A DNA stretch of 64,000 nt, from assembly GCA_038532435.1 (NCBI GenBank), contig JBCBAP010000011.1, positions 18,866-82,865 on the forward strand, written 5' to 3'. The notes under the pieces are model-generated. The model made no database searches. It was not told where the DNA came from and saw nothing but the letters and a program-made list of their open reading frames with translations. This document shows positions 25,238-33,808 of this stretch, one piece after another; position 1 is the stretch's first letter, and every line of letters begins with the position of its first letter. The DNA is from JBCBAP01 sp038532435 (GTDB lineage Bacteria > Pseudomonadota > Alphaproteobacteria > Rhodobacterales > Rhodobacteraceae). The position numbers were made by a program, and so were the translations under genes.

Positions 25238-26035
25238 ATGACGAATATGCGCATGACTGAAAAGAACCTCGACCATCGCGAAATCAAGATCGAATCCCGC
25301 GGGGTGGACGTCTTCTACGGCGACAAGCAGGCCATCAACTCGGTGGACGTGGACATTCTCGACAACACCGTCACCGCTTTCATCGGTCCGTCGGGCTGCG
25401 GCAAGTCCACGTTTCTGCGGTGCCTGAACCGGATGAACGACACGATCGACATTGCCCGGATCACCGGACGCATCGCCATCGATGGGGACGATATTTATGA
25501 CAAGTCCGTTGACCCGGTTCAATTGCGCGCCCGGGTTGGCATGGTGTTCCAGAAGCCGAATCCGTTCCCGAAGTCGATCTACGACAACATCAGTTACGGG
25601 CCGCGCATCCACGGGCTTGTGGGCAACAAGGCGGACCTTGACGACGTGGTTGAGCAGTCCCTGCGACGTGCGGCGCTTTGGGAAGAGGTCAAGGATCGCC
25701 TGAACGAGCCGGGCACCGGCCTCTCCGGCGGTCAGCAGCAGCGTCTGTGCATCGCGCGGGCCGTGGCGACCGCGCCGGAAGTGCTGCTGATGGACGAGCC
25801 ATGCTCCGCTCTCGATCCGATCGCGACCGCGCAGGTCGAGGAGCTGATCGACGAACTGCGCCGGGACTACTCGGTGGTAATCGTGACGCACTCCATGCAG
25901 CAGGCGGCACGGGTCAGCCAGAAGACCGCGTTCTTCCACCTCGGCACACTTGTCGAGTATGGCGACACGAACCAGATCTTCACCAACCCTGTGGACAAAC
26001 GGACGCAGGACTACATCACCGGTCGCTTCGGCTGA
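25238..26035 (+). CDS. pstB: phosphate ABC transporter ATP-binding protein PstB
   Basis: A 265-aa ATPase that powers phosphate import and participates in PhoR signalling. Walker A GPSGCGKST (residues 50-58), signature LSGGQQQRLCIARA, Walker B VLLMDEPCSALDP and the H loop VIVTHSMQQAARVS are intact. The family-typical ending NQIFTNPVDKRTQDYITGRFG is present. It lies between pstA and phoU in the usual order. Confidence 0.96.
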   Translation: MTNMRMTEKNLDHREIKIESRGVDVFYGDKQAINSVDVDILDNTVTAFIGPSGCGKSTFLRCLNRMNDTIDIARITGRIAIDGDDIYDKSVDPVQLRARVGMVFQKPNPFPKSIYDNISYGPRIHGLVGNKADLDDVVEQSLRRAALWEEVKDRLNEPGTGLSGGQQQRLCIARAVATAPEVLLMDEPCSALDPIATAQVEELIDELRRDYSVVIVTHSMQQAARVSQKTAFFHLGTLVEYGDTNQIFTNPVDKRTQDYITGRFG

Positions 26036-26061
26036 TCCGGACGACGACGGGAAGGGATGAG

Positions 26062-26766
26062 ATGGGCTCTGGCCCCCATATCGTATCGGCGTTTGACGAT
26101 GATCTGATCGCTGTTCAGGCCAAGATCTCCGAAATGGGGGGGCTTGCCGAAGACCTGCTTGCCAACGCGCTTGAGGCGGTGAAGACCCGCGATGCAGCGC
26201 TCGCGCAGGAGGTTATCGCGCGGGACAAGCGGCTCGATGCGCTCGAGTTCGAGCTTGATGAGCTGGCGACCCGGATCATCGCGCTGCGGCAGCCGATGGC
26301 CCAGGACCTTCGCCTGCTCATCTCTGCACTGCGGATGGCCACGACGCTCGAGCGGGTCGGCGATCTGTCGAAGAATATTGCCCGCCGGGCGGTCTACCTC
26401 GCATCGGTGCGGCCCGTGCGGCTCTCATCCTCCATCGTGCGCATGGGGCAGCAGACGCTGGGGCAGCTCACGGAGGTACTGGATGCCTTCACCTCCCGCG
26501 ATACCGCGCTCGCCGTGGCGATCTGGCGGCGGGATGTGGAGATCGACGAGATCTACAACGCGATCTTCCGGGAGGTCGTCACCTACATGATGGAGGATCC
26601 GCGGACCATCGGCCTCGGGTCGCAACTCCTGTTCATCGCGAAGAATCTGGAGCGCATCGGCGATCACACAACCCATCTGGGCGAGATGATCTACTACATC
26701 GTCGAAGGCGAACCCCTCGGTGATGACCGGCCGAAGGGTGAACCGCTGGGACTGGACGGGCTCTAG
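26062..26766 (+). CDS. phoU: phosphate signalling protein PhoU
   Basis: A 234-aa all-helical protein of two PhoU repeats. Each repeat carries the metal-binding ExxxD pattern: LEFELDELATRIIALRQPMA with ALRMATTLERVGDLSKNIA in the first, and VEIDEIYNAIFREVVTYM with IAKNLERIGDHTTHLGEM in the second. PhoU represses PhoR signalling when phosphate is plentiful by bridging PhoR and PstB. The ATG at 26062 follows an AAGGGA site. Confidence 0.95.
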   Translation: MGSGPHIVSAFDDDLIAVQAKISEMGGLAEDLLANALEAVKTRDAALAQEVIARDKRLDALEFELDELATRIIALRQPMAQDLRLLISALRMATTLERVGDLSKNIARRAVYLASVRPVRLSSSIVRMGQQTLGQLTEVLDAFTSRDTALAVAIWRRDVEIDEIYNAIFREVVTYMMEDPRTIGLGSQLLFIAKNLERIGDHTTHLGEMIYYIVEGEPLGDDRPKGEPLGLDGL

Positions 26767-26792
26767 CCCCGGGGATCTGAAGGAGCGAAGGC

Positions 26793-27509
26793 ATGGGTGC
26801 GAAGGTACTTGTCGTCGAGGACGAAGAGGCGCTGCGCGAGCTGCTGACGTACAACCTGGGCAAGGACGGGTTCGAGGTTCAGGCCGTGGCGGATGGCGAG
26901 GATGCGCTCGTCACGACCGAGGAGTTCGGACCGGACATCCTGATCCTCGACTGGATGCTGCCGAATGTCAGTGGCATCGAGATTTGCCGCCAACTGCGCG
27001 CGCGGGTGGAGACGAAAGACGTGCCCGTCATCATGCTCACCGCCCGGGGAGAGGAAGAGGACCGCATCCGCGGCCTTGAGATCGGGGCGGACGACTACCT
27101 GTCAAAACCGTTCAGCATGTCCGAGCTTGTGGCGCGGATGCGTGCCGTGCTCCGGCGGACCCGCCCGACAGTTGCGGGAAATGTCGCGACCTTCGCCGAC
27201 ATTATGCTGGACCGGGAGACCTGCCGTGTGCGGCGCGGGTCCCGGGACATCCATCTTGGCCCCACGGAGTTCCGGCTCCTCGACGTGCTGATGCAACGTC
27301 CTGGTCGGGTCTTCAGCCGGGAGCAACTGCTCGACCGGGTCTGGGGCCACGATGTCTATGTCGAGCTGCGCACGGTCGATGTACATGTGGGACGGCTGCG
27401 CAAGGCGCTTAACCGTCGGGGAGAGAAGGATCCAGTGCGCACCGTCCGCTCCGCCGGGTACGCGCTCGACGAGACCTACCAGGGTTCCCGGCTCGATCTG
27501 GCGAGCTGA
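26793..27509 (+). CDS. phoB: phosphate regulon response regulator PhoB
   Basis: A 238-aa OmpR/PhoB-type regulator. The receiver domain has the acidic pair E9-D10, phospho-acceptor D53 (ILDWMLPN), the T/S motif MLTARGEEED and K in LSKPF. The C-terminal winged helix shows LGPTEFRLLDVLMQRPGRVF and ELRTVDVHVGRLRKALN. It should bind the Pho boxes upstream of pstS and pstC. The ATG is preceded by a GGAG site. It ends the pst/pho cluster and converges on the barrel protein. Confidence 0.95.
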   Translation: MGAKVLVVEDEEALRELLTYNLGKDGFEVQAVADGEDALVTTEEFGPDILILDWMLPNVSGIEICRQLRARVETKDVPVIMLTARGEEEDRIRGLEIGADDYLSKPFSMSELVARMRAVLRRTRPTVAGNVATFADIMLDRETCRVRRGSRDIHLGPTEFRLLDVLMQRPGRVFSREQLLDRVWGHDVYVELRTVDVHVGRLRKALNRRGEKDPVRTVRSAGYALDETYQGSRLDLAS

Positions 27510-27524
27510 GGTGACAGCCCCGCC

Positions 27525-28211
27525 TTAGAAGCGAAGCCGCCCGCCGATCTTGATGAACGGGGTCACCTGGTAGCGGTTGAACTCGTCCTCTATCGCCCGT
27601 TCCTCGTTCCGCAGTGTCTCGTCGCTGACCTGATCGACGCCGACGCCAGTCGAGGCGTTGTCGAGCGTGGCGGTCCACGAGCCGGAGAACCTCAAGCCGA
27701 CATCTACGTCGAGCGAGATTATCGAGGTGTTGCTGCTGTAGCCCAGCGCAACGACCGGCTGGATCGGCTGATCCGGCGACACTTTCCCGTCGATTTCCAC
27801 CGTTCCATAGGTGATGCCGTCGAGCACGATATCGTCCGCACGCGCGGTGACATCGATCTCCTCGTTGGTGGCGATCACGCCGCCGGAGAGGCGCAACCCG
27901 CCCTGCAGCGGAAAAAAGTCTGCAAGTACTCCGGCACCACCAAGGGTGAGGGAGGAATCGTAGGTCAGCTCACTGTCGGAAAATTCGAAGTCGTACTGGC
28001 CAAACCCGATCGGTGCCCGGATGCCGAAATATTCGTTGAACCGCACCTGGGGCTCGATCACCGCACCCATGGTTCCAGCACCCACCGCGACGCCCACGGT
28101 GATGTCCTCGAACAGACCATCCTGCGCTGCAACCGAACCGACGGATGCGAGGAGCGCCAATGGCGCAAGTGTTAATATTGACAAAGTCTTAAGCAACGGT
28201 CTTCTCCGCAC
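27525..28211 (-). CDS. outer-membrane beta-barrel-like protein
   Basis: A 228-aa exported protein with a signal peptide (about residues 1-29, ending SVAAQ). The mature part alternates hydrophobic and polar residues in strands (VGVAVGAGTMGAVIEPQVRF, FGIRAPIGFGQYDF), and ends in GGRLRF, a terminal Phe typical of outer-membrane barrels recognised by BamA. I do not recognise a specific family. It converges on phoB with only 15 bp between; its own promoter would lie between it and gcrA. Confidence 0.7.
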   Translation of the reverse strand: MRRRPLLKTLSILTLAPLALLASVGSVAAQDGLFEDITVGVAVGAGTMGAVIEPQVRFNEYFGIRAPIGFGQYDFEFSDSELTYDSSLTLGGAGVLADFFPLQGGLRLSGGVIATNEEIDVTARADDIVLDGITYGTVEIDGKVSPDQPIQPVVALGYSSNTSIISLDVDVGLRFSGSWTATLDNASTGVGVDQVSDETLRNEERAIEDEFNRYQVTPFIKIGGRLRF

Positions 28212-28268
28212 AACAGAAGAACACCCCGTTAGTAAAGAGCGATTCTCCGCCGAGTCAAGAAAACAGGC

Positions 28269-28847
28269 TTATCTGCTGGATGCGCGGCGATCTCTTCTGC
28301 TCGACATCGGCTGAAATGCAACAGCCACATGCGCCTCGCAGTAGGGTTTGCCCGCCTGGCAGGGCAGGCCGCAGAACCAGAACTCCTCCGTCGCGGGATC
28401 ACCGATGGGCCATTTGCACGTCCGCTCGGTCAGTTGCATGAGGTTGAGTCGGCGTGCGCGCTTCTCCACCTCGGCGAGGTTGGCGAGTGCCTCGGGGCTC
28501 ACCTCGTTGGCGGCGGGCTGCGGGGGCAGCGGCTGACCGGCGGGCAGGATCGGCTTGCGCAAGGGTGTCGGCTGGGCCGGTCTGGCCTCCGCCGCTGCGG
28601 GCTGCGGATCCGGCTTTGCCGCCGGTTCGGGCGCCGGTTTCGCCTTCGCGGTCTCGGCGGCCTTTGCAGCCTCCTTCGGGGCGGGTTTCGCCGTGGTGGT
28701 GGTCCGGTTGGACAGGCCAAGGCGGTGCACCTTTCCGATCACCGCGTTGCGGGTGACGCCGCCAAGCTCCTTGGCGATCACGCTGGCGGACTTTCCCTCC
28801 GCCCACATGGATTTCAGCAATTCTACCCGTTCATCGGTCCAGGACAT
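28269..28847 (-). CDS. gcrA: GcrA cell cycle regulator
   Basis: A 192-aa GcrA. The N-terminal DNA-binding module MSWTDERVELLKSMWAEGKS with GGVTRNAVIGKVHRLGLSNR is unmistakable. A Pro/Ala/Lys-rich linker follows, and the C-terminal block has TCKWPIGDP, FWFCG, and PYCEAH, the sigma70-contacting region with conserved Cys/His. GcrA works with CcrM-methylated GANTC sites in alphaproteobacteria. The second of two adjacent ATGs fits the family start. It supports the alphaproteobacterial assignment. Confidence 0.95.
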   Translation of the reverse strand: MSWTDERVELLKSMWAEGKSASVIAKELGGVTRNAVIGKVHRLGLSNRTTTTAKPAPKEAAKAAETAKAKPAPEPAAKPDPQPAAAEARPAQPTPLRKPILPAGQPLPPQPAANEVSPEALANLAEVEKRARRLNLMQLTERTCKWPIGDPATEEFWFCGLPCQAGKPYCEAHVAVAFQPMSSRRDRRASSR

Positions 28848-28997
28848 CATGCGCCTCGCAATCAACACTTCGAAATGGCCCGCGGGAACAGAGTTCCCGT
28901 CACGTCGGTCGTGGGTGGAAAGACGAAGGAGGCCGGTTGATCCCTATTGTACGTCTGAACGTGGCGGATACAAGGGCAGGCGACAGGAGGAGTGTCA

Positions 28998-29825
28998 ATG
29001 ACAGCAGATGCAAGCCAGCAGAGATCCGTTGCACGGCCGATGGGAACCCGGCGGTTCGGCAGGGTGAACTGGCTGGGACTGCAGACGCTGATCCTGCGGG
29101 AGGTCCGGCGATTCTCCACCGTGTGGACCCAGACCGTCGCCGCACCGATGGCAACGGCGGCCCTCTTCATGGCGGTCTTCACGCTGGCCATCGGCAGCCA
29201 GCGGGGGGATGTGATGGGCACTCCGTTCGCCGCGTTCCTTGCCCCGGGGATCGTGATGATGACGGTGATCCAGAACGCGTTTGCCAACACCTCGAGTTCC
29301 ATCATGATCTCCAAGGTACAGGGCAACATCGTGGACACGCTGATGCCCCCGCTCAGCGCGGCGGAACTGTTGATCGGCTATGTCGCCGGTGGGGTTGCGC
29401 GGGGCACGCTCGTGGCCCTTTGCGTGGGCCTCCTCGTCTTCCCGCTTCTGGGGCTCGGCGTCGCCCAACCGGGATGGGCGCTGCTCTTTATCCTTCTGGG
29501 GGCGACGATGCTGGCGCTCGTGGGCATCATGGCCGGGATCGTGGCCGAGAAGTTCGACCAGATGGCGGCGATCACGAATTTCGTGGTCACTCCGCTGAGC
29601 TTCCTCTCGGGCACGTTCTACTCGCTTGAGGCGTTGCCGCCCGCGATGCAGGCGATCAGTCACGCGAATCCGGTCTTCTACGTAATCGACGGGTTCCGGT
29701 TCGGCGTGCTCGGTGTGTCGGACAGCCCGCCCGCGCTTGGCGCTGCCGTGGTCGGGGGCGTCATCCTTGCCCTCGCCCTGCTCTGTCACCGGCTTCTGGC
29801 GCGGGGCTACCGCCTCAAGAGCTGA
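28998..29825 (+). CDS. ABC-2 type transporter permease (YadH-like)
   Basis: A 275-aa permease with six membrane segments from about residue 40 to the end and the ABC-2 motif around FVVTPLSFLSGTFYSLEALP. The ATG at 28998 follows GGAGGA; a GTG two codons upstream is less well placed. This family exports drugs, lipids or polysaccharide. The matching ATPase is not adjacent on either side, so it must be encoded elsewhere. Its 3' end overlaps the convergent Nudix gene by 19 bp. Confidence 0.9.
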   Translation: MTADASQQRSVARPMGTRRFGRVNWLGLQTLILREVRRFSTVWTQTVAAPMATAALFMAVFTLAIGSQRGDVMGTPFAAFLAPGIVMMTVIQNAFANTSSSIMISKVQGNIVDTLMPPLSAAELLIGYVAGGVARGTLVALCVGLLVFPLLGLGVAQPGWALLFILLGATMLALVGIMAGIVAEKFDQMAAITNFVVTPLSFLSGTFYSLEALPPAMQAISHANPVFYVIDGFRFGVLGVSDSPPALGAAVVGGVILALALLCHRLLARGYRLKS

Positions 29826-30244
29826 CGCAGGATGGCCCGCTCCCCGGAAACGGAGAGTGTGTCCGCCGCAAGGCTCGCATCCATCCAGATCGGCCTGTGA
29901 TCGGGCTCCGTCGGCGGGCCGAGGCTGTGCACCGGGTGGCAGAGATAGAAGTGACAGACCTTCCGCGCCCAGTAGCCATAGTCGGGCAGGAAGACATAGC
30001 GCTGGAACGCACCCACGCGGCGTCGGGGTGCGATCCGCCAGCCGGTTTCCTCCATCACCTCCCGATGGAGCGCGCGCAACGGGCTCTCACCCGGATCGAT
30101 GCCGCCGCCGGGCAAGAGATAGGTCTCGCCGGTGGCCGAAGTGTTCGCGACCAGGATCGCATCTCCGTCCGCGATGATGGCGTAGGCCCCCGGCCGGTCG
30201 CGATAGGGTTTGCCGGAAATGTACCGTTCGCCGTAGCGTCGCAT
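29807..30244 (-). CDS. Nudix hydrolase
   Basis: A 145-aa protein with a complete Nudix box (GGGIDPGESPLRALHREVMEETGW, GX5EX7REUXEEXGU pattern; Glu in REVMEETG). Nudix enzymes hydrolyse nucleoside diphosphates linked to another group. The substrate cannot be told. Start MRRYGERYISGKPYRDRPGA fits related alphaproteobacterial proteins. It is divergent from hslO and overlaps the ABC-2 permease end. Confidence 0.9.
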   Translation of the reverse strand: MRRYGERYISGKPYRDRPGAYAIIADGDAILVANTSATGETYLLPGGGIDPGESPLRALHREVMEETGWRIAPRRRVGAFQRYVFLPDYGYWARKVCHFYLCHPVHSLGPPTEPDHRPIWMDASLAADTLSVSGERAILRQLLRR

Positions 30245-30340
30245 GGCTCGCTCCTCCGCCCGGCGGCAGAGCGCGGGGGGTTACAACATCGCCGCATCCA
30301 TACTATCTGGCATGGTCTTGAGCAAAGCCCGGAGTCGGCC

Positions 30341-31336
30341 ATGACACTTGCAAGCGAAATCGCCTGGGACGATGCAATCCTTCCCTTTCAACTCGACCGG
30401 GCAGACATCCGGGGCCGGGTGGCGCGGCTTGACGCGTCGCTGGACACGATCCTGACCCAGCACGCCTACCCGATGCCCGTGGCTGGTCTGGTGGCCGAGG
30501 CGGTCATGCTGACAGCGCTGATCGGCCAGACGATCAAGCTGCGGTGGCGGCTGAGCCTGCAGATCCGCGGCGACGGCCCGATCCGCCTGATCGCGACGGA
30601 CTATTATGGTCCGGACGAGGAAGGTGCGCCCGCTCGCATCCGCGCCTTCGCAAGCTTCGATGAGGAGCGGCTGTCTCTCAAGGATAACCCGTTCACGCAG
30701 ATCGGCCGGGGTATGTTCGCCATGGTCATCGATCAGGGGGAAGGCATGACGCCCTACCAGGGCATCACGCCCCTGTCCGGCGGATCCCTGTCCTCGTGCG
30801 CGGAGACCTACTTTGCCCAGTCCGAACAATTGCCCACACGGTTTGCGATTGCCGCCGGCCAGTCGTCCATGCCGGGCGACGAGGCACCGCGGTGGCGGGC
30901 CGGGGGCATCATGCTCCAGCACATGCCCGCCGCAGGGGTCGGGGTCGCAACGGATGAGGCCAGTGGGGAGGACGGACTTCTGTCGCCCACCGATCTTGTG
31001 ACCGGTGAGGCGGAGGAGAACTGGACCCGCGTCAACCTGCTGCTCGACACGGTGGAAGAGACCGAGCTCCTTGGGCCGCACGTGACGACGGACGGCCTGA
31101 TCGTGCGCCTCTTTCACGAAGACGTGCCGCGGGCCTTCGATGCGCAGCCGATCCGCTTTGGCTGCACCTGTTCGGAGATCAAGGTGCGCGAGTCCCTGTC
31201 GATCTATTCAGCCAAGGACATCGCCCACATGACGCGAGAGGACGGGACCGTCACGGCGGATTGCCAGTTCTGCGGCGCGCACTACTCCATGCAGCCGGAG
31301 ACGCTCGGCTTCGAGGCGACGTCACCGGAGTCCTGA
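30341..31336 (+). CDS. hslO: Hsp33 redox-regulated chaperone
   Basis: A 331-aa Hsp33. The N-terminal chaperone domain is followed by the C-terminal redox switch with four zinc-binding cysteines, CTC in RFGCTCSEIKV and CQFC in TADCQFCGAHY. Oxidation of these cysteines activates the holdase under oxidative heat stress. Start MTLASEIAWDDAILPFQ has a GGAG site seven bases upstream; longer frames run into the Nudix gene. It marks the left border of the T6SS island. Confidence 0.94.
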   Translation: MTLASEIAWDDAILPFQLDRADIRGRVARLDASLDTILTQHAYPMPVAGLVAEAVMLTALIGQTIKLRWRLSLQIRGDGPIRLIATDYYGPDEEGAPARIRAFASFDEERLSLKDNPFTQIGRGMFAMVIDQGEGMTPYQGITPLSGGSLSSCAETYFAQSEQLPTRFAIAAGQSSMPGDEAPRWRAGGIMLQHMPAAGVGVATDEASGEDGLLSPTDLVTGEAEENWTRVNLLLDTVEETELLGPHVTTDGLIVRLFHEDVPRAFDAQPIRFGCTCSEIKVRESLSIYSAKDIAHMTREDGTVTADCQFCGAHYSMQPETLGFEATSPES

Positions 31337-31389
31337 ACCCGCACGGCCTTCGAAGGGGAAAGGGCACCAACTCTTCGAGTGATTGAGTT

Positions 31390-31422
31390 GTCGGGGACCT
31401 GCGTTAGGATGCAGTCCCCGAC
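31390..31422. promoter_or_regulatory. 9-bp perfect inverted repeat before the first DUF4123 gene
   Basis: GTCGGGGAC (31390-31398) and GTCCCCGAC (31414-31422) are exact reverse complements with a 15-nt spacer; TGC/GCA inside the loop can extend the stem past a bulge. It ends 21 bp before ATG 31444, without a T-run, so an operator or leader hairpin is more likely than a terminator. Confidence 0.45.
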
Positions 31423-31443
31423 GCTTCCGTGCACAGGCGGTAC

Positions 31444-32928
31444 ATGGTTTCGCACATCGACGACGACGTTTGGACCGGGACGACCGGCAACGCTGCGGAG
31501 AGCGGCGATGCAGCCGTGACCGTCCTCGCGGTGGAAGAATTGCCGAACTTCGTCCCATTGGCCCCCGGTGAAACGTCGCTGTCCCCGGCCCTTGCCAACG
31601 CTCTGTTCGGCCGGGTCACACTGTCCGATGCGGAGACAGAGGCGCTGCGCGGTGACCCGGGGGCGGAGCTTGGCACGTTTGCCATCCTCGACGGAGCAAA
31701 GATCGGCAACCTGCCCGAGCTGCTGAGCCTCTCCGGTCTTGAGCATCGCTGCCTCTTCCCGCCGGACAAGGTGGAAGAGCTCGGCGCCGTCGCCCCCTGG
31801 CTCGTGCGGCTCGATGCGGAGTCGGATCTGCTTCAGGCGCTTCTCACCGACGGGGTGCCCGAACAGACCCACTGGGCCCGCGATCCGGCGATCTACATTC
31901 GCCATCGCGGGGATCTCGAGCCTTTGTGGCAGCACTTCAACGCGATGACCCGGCTGCAGGATGAGGTCGGAGCCTGGCACTATCTGCGGTTCTGGGACCC
32001 GGTCGTCGCCTACACCTACTTCCATGAGATCAGGGCGTGGCCGGAACGGGTGGAGACCCTGTTCGGCTCCTCCCGTGTGGGGGCGGTGCAAATCATCGTA
32101 CCGTCCCGCACCGAGGATCCCACGCGGCGGTTCTCCCTCGCCGCACCGGTCGCGGGATGCGCCCGCCCCGCGGATCATCGGGTGACCGCGCGGGACAAGC
32201 ACATCTTTCGACAGCTACAGGTGCCCAAGCTCAAGCAGGAGCTTGCGGATTGGCTGTTACGCTACGACGCGCCGCGCTTCAGGCCCTTCGGCGAGGCGCG
32301 TCTGCGTGCGCTGGTCGATCACGGGGTGGCACAGGGCAACACGCTCAGCTTTGTCTACAAGGAGGAGTTCGCCTACCTCCTCTACATGATGTCGTTCCTC
32401 GGCGGGTGGTTCCACACCTCCCCCCTTTACGCGCACATATCCGCCCGGTTCGAGACACCGGCGGTTGATCGGCATCTGACCGTGAGCAATGCGTTTCCGG
32501 GGGACTATCGCGCGCTCTTTCAACCCAATGTCTCCCCGGACCGCGCGCTGATCGACCTCAACCACTACCTCCGCCGACGCTTGAAGGAGCGGGGTGGCTG
32601 GGCCCACGTGACCGAAGAGGACACGGATGAGGCGGTACGCCTCTTCGCCCAGGCCTCTACGCTGAAGCCGGAGGCGGTGCAGGCCGCACTCATGGAGGCG
32701 GATCGCGAAAGCGACAGACTGTTGATTCAAAACCCGGTCTGCCGTGGTATCGTGCGGGTGCTCTGGCTGTTTCTGGGCGTCCGCTGCTTTGAGGATCCGC
32801 TCTTTCCCTGGATCCGGGAGATCCTGTTCCGCGACGATCGGATAGAGGCCAATCTGATCGAGGTCGCCACCTACGGCACGCGGCGGCTCGGCCGGATCGA
32901 GGCGATGTTGAGGAGGCGCAATGCCTAA
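31444..32928 (+). CDS. DUF4123 domain T6SS adaptor (Tap/TEC-like)
   Basis: A 494-aa protein. Residues about 45-240 show the DUF4123 layout: FAILDGAKIGNLPELL, a middle APWLVRLDAES and WHYLRFWDPVVAYTYFHEI, the last being a good family mark. DUF4123 proteins load specific effectors onto VgrG. The C-terminal half is helical and unassigned. Its stop overlaps the start of the metzincin-motif gene by 8 bp, so that protein is the likely cargo. ATG 31444 is chosen; a GTG at 31429 is an alternative start. A second DUF4123 gene lies at 54816-55787. Confidence 0.8.
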   Translation: MVSHIDDDVWTGTTGNAAESGDAAVTVLAVEELPNFVPLAPGETSLSPALANALFGRVTLSDAETEALRGDPGAELGTFAILDGAKIGNLPELLSLSGLEHRCLFPPDKVEELGAVAPWLVRLDAESDLLQALLTDGVPEQTHWARDPAIYIRHRGDLEPLWQHFNAMTRLQDEVGAWHYLRFWDPVVAYTYFHEIRAWPERVETLFGSSRVGAVQIIVPSRTEDPTRRFSLAAPVAGCARPADHRVTARDKHIFRQLQVPKLKQELADWLLRYDAPRFRPFGEARLRALVDHGVAQGNTLSFVYKEEFAYLLYMMSFLGGWFHTSPLYAHISARFETPAVDRHLTVSNAFPGDYRALFQPNVSPDRALIDLNHYLRRRLKERGGWAHVTEEDTDEAVRLFAQASTLKPEAVQAALMEADRESDRLLIQNPVCRGIVRVLWLFLGVRCFEDPLFPWIREILFRDDRIEANLIEVATYGTRRLGRIEAMLRRRNA

Positions 32929-33808
32929 GTCATCCGGCGATCCTTCAGCGACTACCCCCGGCGGCGCGCCCAGCGGAACCGCGGGTGGCACCGGTCTGTG
33001 TTGTGCCTGTCCGGCGAACGGGACGGTGAACACCAACGGCAGCGGGACCTACTTCAACTCCGGCTACCCGATGGTCTCGACCATGACCAACAAATGCACC
33101 ATCGACATTGCTCGCACGGCGAGCGGTGGCACGGTGACGGTGCACAAGACCTTCTCCTTGAGCTATGCCAAGGGGGCCAGCGCAAGCTCTCACGCTACGA
33201 CCATCACTAACGCCATCACCACCGCGATGAACAACTGGCAGTCCGGCGCGAACGGGAAGAAGCTGCAGATCGAGCAGCCCGGTTGCCGGCGGCAGAGGCT
33301 CAACATCCGCTTCACCTCGGCGATCGTGGCCTCCGGTGCGGATGTGCGGGTGACCGTGGACAACACCGCGGCAACGGCTGCTGGTCTGCGCTCCTTCGTT
33401 CAGGACGGGACACAAATGACCTTCTATCTCAACGGCAATGCTGGCACCGGCTGGGTGATGACCCATGAGATCGGCCACACCTTCGGCCTGCCCGACGAGT
33501 ATACTTCCATCCCCGGTATTCCGATCACTCCGCCGCCGACGACGCCCGGTGCGGCAATGGTGACGGCCCCCTCGGCCACTCCCACGATGACCTACATCGG
33601 CGCGCCGCCGCAGCCGAACGCGTCGGTCGTGCTGACGGCGCACTTCATCGATCCCGAGAACCCGTCGAACTTCTTCTTCGATGCGCCGTCGATCATGGGG
33701 CAGAGCGGGAACACCACCTACCCCAATCGCGTGTTCTACTGGATTGCGATCGAGGTGAAGAGCATCATGGCCGCGGCCGGGACGCCTGCAAATGTCACCA
33801 TTGTTTAA
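32921..33808 (+). CDS. metzincin-motif protein, candidate T6SS protease effector
   Basis: A 295-aa protein without a signal peptide. A zinc-protease motif HEIGHTFGLPD at residues 182-192 fits HExxHxxGxxD, as in snapalysin-like metzincins, and SIMG at 267-270 fits the Met-turn that metzincins place after the active site. The N-terminal part is Gly/Ser/Thr-rich with a CCAC cluster (about 27-30). It overlaps the DUF4123 adaptor upstream (8 bp) and the lipoprotein downstream (17 bp). Adaptor, enzyme and exported protein in tight order fit a T6SS effector with its immunity protein. The effector role is inferred; the motif is seen directly. Confidence 0.75.
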   Translation: MPKSSGDPSATTPGGAPSGTAGGTGLCCACPANGTVNTNGSGTYFNSGYPMVSTMTNKCTIDIARTASGGTVTVHKTFSLSYAKGASASSHATTITNAITTAMNNWQSGANGKKLQIEQPGCRRQRLNIRFTSAIVASGADVRVTVDNTAATAAGLRSFVQDGTQMTFYLNGNAGTGWVMTHEIGHTFGLPDEYTSIPGIPITPPPTTPGAAMVTAPSATPTMTYIGAPPQPNASVVLTAHFIDPENPSNFFFDAPSIMGQSGNTTYPNRVFYWIAIEVKSIMAAAGTPANVTIV

